Positions 45,284-51,156 of a stretch of 51,156 bases of DNA are shown here, one piece after another. Position numbers and translations under genes: made by a program. Position 1 is the first letter of the stretch; each line of letters starts with the position of its first letter. Under the pieces are notes generated by a model, which was not told where the DNA came from, searched no databases, and saw nothing but the letters and a program-made list of their open reading frames with translations. This stretch comes from Paracoccaceae bacterium. Lineage in GTDB: Bacteria; Pseudomonadota; Alphaproteobacteria; Rhodobacterales; Rhodobacteraceae. Where the stretch lies: NCBI GenBank assembly GCA_024227475.1, contig JAAEUI010000570.1:1-51156 (forward strand), written 5' to 3'.

Positions 45284-46929
45284 GGTGCTTTCTCCTCCTG
45301 CATGTGAATGGACCCGGTTGGGCATTCTGCCACGCATAACCCGCATCCCTTGCAATAGTCCGCATTTACGGAATAACCGCCATCGAGTCTGGTGATCGCC
45401 ATGTCCGGGCAATAATAATAGCAATTGTCGCAATAGATGCACGTGCCGCAGCTGAAACACCGTGAAGCTTCGGAGTGTGCCTTGTCTGCAGACAGCGGCT
45501 GTTGCACCTGGTCAAAACCGGCAAGCCGCTCTTTCACATCCCTGGAACGTTGTCTGGTGCGGTTATGTTTGTCCTGATAGGTGGTGTTTATCCGTTCATA
45601 CGGAACCTGCGCCGGGTCGTCTGCGCCTGGCAGCGCGATGTCGGGCGCAAGTGAGGCGGCAATCGCCTGTGCGGCCTCCTTGCCCATACCTACTGCTTGC
45701 GTGACGAAGCGGCTCATGCTGGCCACGTCGCCCCCGGCAAACAGGCCGGGCGCACTTGTTTGCCAGTCGGTTCCGGTGCCAATCACAGATCCCTGCTGGT
45801 CGAACATCCCGCTCCACCGATCAATATCCGCATCCTGACCGACGGCCGGGATGATGGTATCAACCAAAAGCTCGAACCCGCTGCCCTCCAGGGGGGTCAC
45901 GCTGAATTCGCCCGGGTTCTTTCCGGTCTCGAAATCCACATGCACGCACTGCAGTTTCACGCCAGTACCATCGGTTTCGGCTGATTGCAGCATGGCGCCG
46001 CAGACAAATTTGACACCTTCCTCGATGGCTTCTTCGACTTCGACTTGTTGTGCTGGCAGTTGGCCTTCCGGCTCCAGGGTCAGAACCGTCACTTCGCGTC
46101 CGTGTCGGCGCGCCGAGCGGGCAACGTCCATCGCGGCACTGCCTCCGCCAATCACGAGAATATGTGCACCTGCCTGATCGGACTGTTCGTCTGCCGGGGC
46201 CGCCAGAAACTCCGCACTGTCGATCACCCAGGGGCGGCTGTAGTCCAGCGCCGGGAGGCGCTTGGGCAGGCTCGCACCGGTCGCCAGAAAAACCGCGTCA
46301 TGGCTGCCGCGCAATGCAGTCAGGGCAGCATTGTCCGTCACCTCAGCCCCGAGATGCAGGTCGATACCCAAGGCAACAATGCGGTCGACCTCGCCATCCA
46401 GCACCGCAGGTTCAAGCCGATAGGACGGGATGCCAAAGCGCATCAGCCCTCCCAACTCGTCCCGGGTTTCGTACAGAGATACCGCGAACCCGTGGCGGCG
46501 CAGCTGGTAGGCGGCTGACAGACCGGCAGGGCCGCCACCGATCACAGCCACAGACTGATCGCGCTCGATGGAGGCAGAAGGGAACTGCCAGCCCTCAGCT
46601 AGTGCCGCGTCGCCGACGAACCGCTCAAGGCTGCAGATGCCAACAGTTTCATCCAGATCCTGCCGGTTGCAGGCGGTTTCGCACGGGTGGTGGCAGATGC
46701 GTCCGGCGATGGCCGGGAACGGATTGTTGTCAACAAGTGTGACCCATGCACCCTGGAGATCACCGTCTTTCACCTGCTTGATCCATTCGGCAATACGGCC
46801 ATTGACTGGGCAGGCGCCAAGGCAAGGCGACGGCTGGTTTTGGTAGTTCGGCAGCGCACTGCGCCAAGTGCCGGTCATCCGGCCTTCGGTGGTCAGGTGG
46901 GTCCAAAGTGGTGATATTTGTTCGTTCAC
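45280..46929 (-). CDS. padH: Phenylglyoxylate oxidoreductase, fused FAD/NAD and ferredoxin subunit (PadH-PadF fusion)
   Basis: A 549-residue protein with a GTG start after GAGGGGG. An N-terminal GltD-like cluster domain (PCLGACPVNGR at 35-45, CHHPCETACNR at 79-89) is followed by an FAD motif (VAVIGGGPAGLSAAYQL at 127-143), an NAD(P) motif (ILVIGGGSAAMDVARSA) and a C-terminal two-cluster ferredoxin (CFSCGTCIYCDNCYYYCP and CKGCGLCVAECP). In the Azoarcus evansii enzyme the epsilon (PadH, NAD-binding) and delta (PadF, ferredoxin) subunits are, as far as known, separate. Here one chain seems to do both, passing electrons from the TPP core to NAD+. Confidence 0.85.
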   Translation of the reverse strand: MNEQISPLWTHLTTEGRMTGTWRSALPNYQNQPSPCLGACPVNGRIAEWIKQVKDGDLQGAWVTLVDNNPFPAIAGRICHHPCETACNRQDLDETVGICSLERFVGDAALAEGWQFPSASIERDQSVAVIGGGPAGLSAAYQLRRHGFAVSLYETRDELGGLMRFGIPSYRLEPAVLDGEVDRIVALGIDLHLGAEVTDNAALTALRGSHDAVFLATGASLPKRLPALDYSRPWVIDSAEFLAAPADEQSDQAGAHILVIGGGSAAMDVARSARRHGREVTVLTLEPEGQLPAQQVEVEEAIEEGVKFVCGAMLQSAETDGTGVKLQCVHVDFETGKNPGEFSVTPLEGSGFELLVDTIIPAVGQDADIDRWSGMFDQQGSVIGTGTDWQTSAPGLFAGGDVASMSRFVTQAVGMGKEAAQAIAASLAPDIALPGADDPAQVPYERINTTYQDKHNRTRQRSRDVKERLAGFDQVQQPLSADKAHSEASRCFSCGTCIYCDNCYYYCPDMAITRLDGGYSVNADYCKGCGLCVAECPTGSIHMQEEKAP

Positions 46930-47481
46930 TTATCCTACCCCCTCAGAAGCCTGCGTCAGCAGGCCAAAGGCCTCGCGGCAGGCGGCTACATTTTCTTGTT
47001 TCTTCACTGGTGCGGTTGCTTCGATAATCTGACACATAGTGTCCAGGTCGGGTTTGCCAAGGCACGCGGCAAACGCCCCCAGAAGTGCTGAATTCACGAC
47101 CTTGCCCATGTTGTTTCGCCGGGCGACGGCTTTGCCGTCTACCGGAATAATCCGGCGGTTTCCAAGCCCGCCCAGAGCTTCGGATGGCCGGGCCGAATTG
47201 ACCACAACCAAAGCATCGTCTTTGCCCTGCCGCAAAAAGGTTTCATCCAGCAGGCTGTCGTCAAAACACAGGAGCGCGCTTGCCTGCGTGATATTGCAGC
47301 GCTGCCGGATCGGCCGGGTGGCAACCCTGAGGGACGACGTTACAGGTGTGCCACGACGCGCGCCGCCATAGGTGGAAAAGGTCTGCACGAAGTAGCCTTT
47401 GGCAAACAGCGCCTGAGCCAGTTGGTTGCCTGCGGTCTGGGCTCCCTGGCCCCCACGGCCGAGGATCACTATTTCGAGCAT
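46930..47481 (-). CDS. padE: Phenylglyoxylate oxidoreductase, gamma subunit
   Basis: A 183-residue gamma subunit with the opening MLEIVILGRGGQGAQTAGNQ and QTFSTYGGARRGTPV, typical of the PFOR gamma domain. ATG 47481 is chosen because GGAG lies 6 bases ahead; an ATG two codons earlier touches that site, and the longer frame overlaps bclA. It follows bclA by 37 bases and abuts the fusion gene. Confidence 0.85.
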   Translation of the reverse strand: MLEIVILGRGGQGAQTAGNQLAQALFAKGYFVQTFSTYGGARRGTPVTSSLRVATRPIRQRCNITQASALLCFDDSLLDETFLRQGKDDALVVVNSARPSEALGGLGNRRIIPVDGKAVARRNNMGKVVNSALLGAFAACLGKPDLDTMCQIIEATAPVKKQENVAACREAFGLLTQASEGVG

Positions 47482-47518
47482 GTCCATCTCCGGTTGTTGC
47501 AAAGGTTGCACGGGACAA

Positions 47519-49054
47519 TCAATTCCGCAGCTTGAAGCGCTGGATTTTGCCGGTTGCGGTTTTGGGCAGTTCATCGACCACTTTAACCCAGCGCGGATAT
47601 TTCCACACCCCGATAAGGTCCTTGACGTGGTCTTTGAGGGTTTCGAAAATGTCGTCCGCGCCGTCGGTTGTATTCAAGATAACAAAGGCCTTCGGTTTGA
47701 TAAGTTCGTCCTCGTCCTCATGGGCCACGACGGCAGCTTCGATCACGGATGGATGCGAGACGATGGCCTGTTCGACCTCGAAAGGTGACACCCAGCGGCC
47801 ACCGACCTTGAACATATCGTCGGTACGACCGCAATAATGATAATACCCCTCGTCGTCGCGGATGTATTTGTCGCCGGTGTAGGTCCACTCACCAGCAAAA
47901 GTGGCGCGGGATTTGGCGCGCTGGTTCCAATAACCGTCGCCGGCCGATTCGCCCGAGACCAGAAGCTCGCCCAGTTCACCGTTTTCCACATCATTGCCGT
48001 CGTCATCAACAAGGCGCAGCTTATAACCGGGAAATTCGCGCCCTGACGTGCCATAGCGGATGTCATCGGGCCGGTTGGACAGGAAGACATGCAGCATTTC
48101 GGTCGATCCGATACCATCAAGCACGCTCACACCCATCCTCTCTTCCCAGCTTTGCCCGATGTCTTCGGGCAGGCCTTCGCCAGCAGAAATGCACAGCCGC
48201 AGCCGCTCCGAGCTGTTCTCTGGAACGCAGGAAGGATCTGCCAGCATCGCTGCATAAAGCGTGGGGACGCCAAAAAACAAAGTCGGACGGAACCGGTGGA
48301 AAACCTCCAGAACCGAAGTGGACGTCGGGCGATCCGGAAGCAGCACCGTGGTTGCACCGACGGACATTGGGATCGCCATGCCGGCGCCCAAACCATAGGC
48401 AAAGAAGAGCTTGGCAGCGCTGAAGCAGACGTCCTCGTGGCAGATACCCAGAATGTTCTTACCGTAGTTGTCGGCAACGTAAGCCGGACTGGTGTGGACG
48501 TGTCGAACACCCTTGGGCGCACCGGTCGAACCTGAAGAATAAAGCCAGAATGCTGTTTCGTCCGGGCTGGTCTGAGCGGTTTCAAAAGTATCGCCAGCTT
48601 CGCCCATCAACGTCTGCAGATCCAGGTGGTCTGTAATGTCACCACCTGAAACGATTACGTGCCGAAGGAAAGGAAGCTGGTCAAAGAGGGGCTGGACCAC
48701 GCTCAAAAGGGGAGCCGACACAACCAGCGTGTCGGCGCGGCTGTCGTTCAGCATGTACAGGTATTGTTCGCCAGTCAGCAGCGTATTGAGGCAAACCGGT
48801 ACGATCCCGGCCCGTATCGCGCCCCAAAACACACAAGGATAGTCGACCGTGTCGTGCATCAGCAGGGCGACGCGGGTCTCGCGGCGGACATCCAGTCCGC
48901 TCAGAACATTCGCCACTTTGTTGGTGGCGGTCTGAAGTTCCCCGTAGGTCAGAGTGCGAACCGGATCGACAAAAGCGCTCTTGTTCCCGTATCCCCGGGT
49001 GACATTACTGTCCACCAGCGCTTCCACCGCGTTGTAGACTTTTGCTGCCATCAT
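47519..49054 (-). CDS. bclA: Benzoate-CoA ligase
   Basis: A 511-residue AMP-forming ligase close to the benzoate-CoA ligase group (BclA/BadA/BzdA). The P-loop is YSSGSTGAPKGVRH, followed by LGIGSTEM-like DGIGSTEMLHV, WTYTGDKY and the C-terminal catalytic lysine in PKTATGKIQRFKLR, the very segment that is acetylated in R. palustris BadA. ATG 49054 is chosen since GGGAGG lies 8 bases ahead. It heads the unit bclA-padE-padH-padG-padI, so benzoate activation and phenylglyoxylate oxidation both yield benzoyl-CoA. 2-Aminobenzoate or other aryl acids cannot be excluded. Confidence 0.9.
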   Translation of the reverse strand: MMAAKVYNAVEALVDSNVTRGYGNKSAFVDPVRTLTYGELQTATNKVANVLSGLDVRRETRVALLMHDTVDYPCVFWGAIRAGIVPVCLNTLLTGEQYLYMLNDSRADTLVVSAPLLSVVQPLFDQLPFLRHVIVSGGDITDHLDLQTLMGEAGDTFETAQTSPDETAFWLYSSGSTGAPKGVRHVHTSPAYVADNYGKNILGICHEDVCFSAAKLFFAYGLGAGMAIPMSVGATTVLLPDRPTSTSVLEVFHRFRPTLFFGVPTLYAAMLADPSCVPENSSERLRLCISAGEGLPEDIGQSWEERMGVSVLDGIGSTEMLHVFLSNRPDDIRYGTSGREFPGYKLRLVDDDGNDVENGELGELLVSGESAGDGYWNQRAKSRATFAGEWTYTGDKYIRDDEGYYHYCGRTDDMFKVGGRWVSPFEVEQAIVSHPSVIEAAVVAHEDEDELIKPKAFVILNTTDGADDIFETLKDHVKDLIGVWKYPRWVKVVDELPKTATGKIQRFKLRN

Positions 49055-49091
49055 GAAGATAGCCTCCCAAACCACTTTCATTTCAATAAAA

Positions 49092-49105
49092 GGTATTGTA
49101 GTACT
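49092..49105. promoter_or_regulatory. Shared aromatic-operon operator, copy 5 (bclA/SDR promoter)
   Basis: GGTATTGTAGTACT fits R-GTA-Y-N4-D-TAC-B in the divergent region between bclA and the SDR gene. On the minus strand it contains TACAAT, a plausible -10 box leaving about a 34-base leader before bclA. Confidence 0.6.
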
Positions 49106-49188
49106 AATATGCGTAATTTAGTTTTTGTGCAATCGGAGAATTGCCATTCAAGGCTTCCTGCTGCAAGCCCGGCTTTCAGGTCGGCGGC

Positions 49189-50127
49189 ATGATCCTATGT
49201 CTGAAGAAGGGGTGTGACGGGTTGGGGAAACGTCTTTTGGAAGGAAAAGTGGCGCTTGTCACCGGGGCTGGACGGGGCATTGGCCGCGAGATAGCGCTGA
49301 TGATGGCCGCCAACGGCGCGAAAATCATCGTCAATGACATCGGTGCCGAAAACGATGGCGATGCGCCCGCACACGGCGTGATTCGCGAGATAACCTCGAC
49401 AGGGGGCGACGCCGCAGCCAACTGCGGGTCAGTGGCCGTATTTGATCAGACACGGGATATGGTGACGCAGGCGCTGGACGTCTTTGGCCGCCTTGATATC
49501 GTGGTCAACAACGCGGGAAACCTACGGGACAAGATATTCCACAAGATGACGGAGCAGGACTTTGACCAGGTGATCGCTGTTCACCTGAAGGGTTCATTTA
49601 ACGTCAGTCGATGCGCAGCAGAGGTATTCCGCGACCAGAAATCCGGTTGTTTTGTACATATGACCTCTACGTCTGGGTTAATCGGCAACCTCGGCCAGGC
49701 CAACTATATGGCTGCCAAGCTGGGAATTGTCGGCCTGTCTAAATCTATAGCGCTGGACATGGCGCGCTACAATGTACGGTCGAACTGCATCTCTCCGTTT
49801 GCTTGGAGTCAGATGACCGAATCCATCCCGGCAACAACGCCCGAGGAAATGGCGCGCGTAGAAAGAATGCGCCAGATGACCCCGGATAAAATCGCTGTAG
49901 TTGCGACAGCACTGGCGGCCGATCAGGCGTGCGACGTGACCGGCCAGATTTTTACGGTGCGCAACAATGAGATTTTTCTGATGGGGCAGTCGCGCCCCCT
50001 GCGCGGAATGCAGCGCAGCGAGGGATGGACAGCAGAAACTGTTCTGGACCACGCATTTCCAGCGCTGCGGCCAAGCTTTTTCGGGCTGGACCGAACGTCG
50101 GACGTGTTTACATGGGATCCGGTGTGA
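49189..50127 (+). CDS. Short-chain dehydrogenase/reductase (3-hydroxyacyl-CoA dehydrogenase-like)
   Basis: About 312 residues of the SDR family. The NAD motif is TGAGRGIGREIAL, the NNAG motif is VVNNAGNLRDK, the catalytic Ser lies in MTSTSGLIGN and the Tyr-x3-Lys is in NYMAAKLG. A C-terminal extension beyond the usual 250 residues resembles the dehydrogenase part of multifunctional beta-oxidation enzymes. The start is unsure: ATG 49189 is given, and a TTG at 49222 (leading to GKRLLEGKVALVTG) is a good alternative. It is divergent from bclA and may oxidise 3-hydroxypimelyl-CoA after ring opening (inference). Confidence 0.8.
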   Translation: MILCLKKGCDGLGKRLLEGKVALVTGAGRGIGREIALMMAANGAKIIVNDIGAENDGDAPAHGVIREITSTGGDAAANCGSVAVFDQTRDMVTQALDVFGRLDIVVNNAGNLRDKIFHKMTEQDFDQVIAVHLKGSFNVSRCAAEVFRDQKSGCFVHMTSTSGLIGNLGQANYMAAKLGIVGLSKSIALDMARYNVRSNCISPFAWSQMTESIPATTPEEMARVERMRQMTPDKIAVVATALAADQACDVTGQIFTVRNNEIFLMGQSRPLRGMQRSEGWTAETVLDHAFPALRPSFFGLDRTSDVFTWDPV

Positions 50128-50257
50128 TGCCGGTGCTAATTTTCGGTAAAACGCCCTGTGGAGGCGCGTTTGGACGGAGTTCAAATTGGCGATATTTCGC
50201 GTATCGTGCAATGTGGAGGCAAACAATTGCCATCAACCAAGGTCAGGGGAGGAAAAC

Positions 50258-51156
50258 ATGACCATTCGTAATACTTTGATAGGCCTTGTCGGAGGCGCAG
50301 CCGTTGCACTTGCTGCATCCGGTGCGGCGTCAGCCGCCGAATTCAGTTTCAACCTGCAGAGTTTCCTGCCGGCACAAGCCACAATTCCCAGCAAAATCAT
50401 TGATGTATGGGCGGATGAGGTTGAGGAGGCCTCGGGTGGCCGCATCGAGATCAAGCGTTTTGCTTCTATGCAGCTGGGCGGCAAGCCGCCTGAACTGCTC
50501 GACCAGGTGATTGATGGTGTTATTGACATCACTTGGAACGTAAACGGCTACACACCTGGCCGCTTCCCTTCAACAGAAGTGTTCGAGCTTCCGTTCCTGG
50601 TGACAGATGCACGCGCCGCATCGTCTGCATACTGGACAATGATGCAGGAACACATGGCTGGAACAGAGTTCAAAGACATGAAGGTTCTCGGTGTCTGGGT
50701 ACACGGCCCCGGCGTGATCCACGCCAACAAAGAGGTTACAACACCCGAAGACTTCAACGGCATGAAAATTCGTGGCGCGTCGCGTCAGGTCAACGCGCTC
50801 TTGAAAGAGCTGGGCGCAACTCCGGTTGGGATGCCTGTTCCTGCAGTGCCTGAAGCTCTGTCCAAAGGTGTAATCGACGGAACAACCATTCCATGGGAAG
50901 TCACCAAGGCGTTGAAAGTGCCGGAACTGGTCGAAAACCACACCGAGTTTACCGGCCCGATGATGTACACCATTACCTTTGTTCTGGCGATGAACTGGGA
51001 CAAGTACAACAGCCTCCCAGATGATCTCAAAGCGGTCATGGACGAAAACTCTGGCATCAAGTTCTCAGTGTTTGCAGGTGGTACGCAGCAAGATTACGAT
51101 GCTCCAGGGCGTCAGCTTGCAGTAGACCGGGGCAATGCCATTGTCACGTTGGATGC
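50258..51156 (+). CDS. TRAP transporter solute-binding protein, DctP type (partial, cut by the window end)
   Basis: An ATG after GGGGAGG opens a frame that continues to the right edge without a stop, about 299 residues so far. A signal peptide covers residues 1-26 (cleavage near ASA-AEF). The mature part follows the DctP pattern: FASMQLGGKPPELLDQVIDG early and the arginine-containing binding segment FNGMKIRGASRQVN followed by PAVPEALSKGVIDG. Aromatic carboxylates are a plausible substrate from the position beside bclA and the SDR gene, but dicarboxylates and others are possible. The membrane subunits should follow outside the window. Confidence 0.88.
   Translation, partial: MTIRNTLIGLVGGAAVALAASGAASAAEFSFNLQSFLPAQATIPSKIIDVWADEVEEASGGRIEIKRFASMQLGGKPPELLDQVIDGVIDITWNVNGYTPGRFPSTEVFELPFLVTDARAASSAYWTMMQEHMAGTEFKDMKVLGVWVHGPGVIHANKEVTTPEDFNGMKIRGASRQVNALLKELGATPVGMPVPAVPEALSKGVIDGTTIPWEVTKALKVPELVENHTEFTGPMMYTITFVLAMNWDKYNSLPDDLKAVMDENSGIKFSVFAGGTQQDYDAPGRQLAVDRGNAIVTLD

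Noticed and set aside
1-51156. CRISPR arrays, tRNA or rRNA genes, complete insertion sequences
   Set aside because: No evenly spaced repeats, tRNA-like folds, rRNA-like sequence or transposase genes were recognised.

Overview
The window looks like a chromosomal or large-replicon segment of a moderately GC-rich alphaproteobacterium, most likely Rhodobacterales (Roseobacter type). The grounds are a gap-zwf-pgl-edd-eda Entner-Doudoroff operon, TRAP and CUT1 transporters, a LacI regulator and tightly overlapping ATGA gene junctions. No rRNA, tRNA, CRISPR array or complete insertion sequence was seen.

Region 1 (about 1-14.6 kb) is a glucose-uptake and Entner-Doudoroff island. A two-component system (resembling the sugar-responsive GtrS/GltR pair of pseudomonads) is divergent from a CUT1 sugar ABC transporter with glucokinase. 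The convergent operon gap-zwf-pgl-edd-eda follows, and a LacI-family regulator is divergent from gap with palindromic operators between them.

Region 2 (about 14.7-51.2 kb) is a nearly complete anaerobic aromatic island that feeds benzoyl-CoA. Phenylacetate is activated (padJ), oxidised by a molybdenum enzyme (padB plus a fused padC-padD) and oxidatively decarboxylated by a phenylglyoxylate oxidoreductase (padE, a fused padH-padF, padG, padI). Benzoate enters through a CoA ligase (bclA). 4-Hydroxybenzoyl-CoA enters through hcrCAB. The central pathway is an ATP-dependent, Thauera-type class I benzoyl-CoA reductase (bcrCBAD) with its ferredoxin (fdx), the ferredoxin-reducing 2-oxoacid oxidoreductase korAB, and the ring hydration, oxidation and cleavage enzymes dch, had and oah. 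Accessory genes are a hot-dog thioesterase, two GNAT acetyltransferase genes, an SDR dehydrogenase, an enolase-superfamily enzyme, LysR and Rrf2 regulators and a TRAP substrate-binding protein cut by the window end. The hcr operon runs on into a DUF2249 protein and a polytopic NnrS-like membrane protein, followed by a hemerythrin, which suggests coupling to denitrification, NO or oxygen stress.

The most interesting signal is a shared 14-bp inverted repeat, R-GTA-Y-N4-D-TAC-B. It occurs in the promoter regions of five aromatic transcription units (before the thioesterase/pad operon, korAB/had-bcr, hemerythrin, hcrCAB and bclA/SDR) and overlaps a plausible -10 box in each. It looks like one local regulon that takes in both ring-reduction and NO/O2-related genes. 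Two subunit fusions (PadC-PadD and PadH-PadF), a two-copy palindromic repeat and a 62-bp tail-to-tail overlap of glk and eda are also notable. All functions are inferred from sequence reading; no database search was run.
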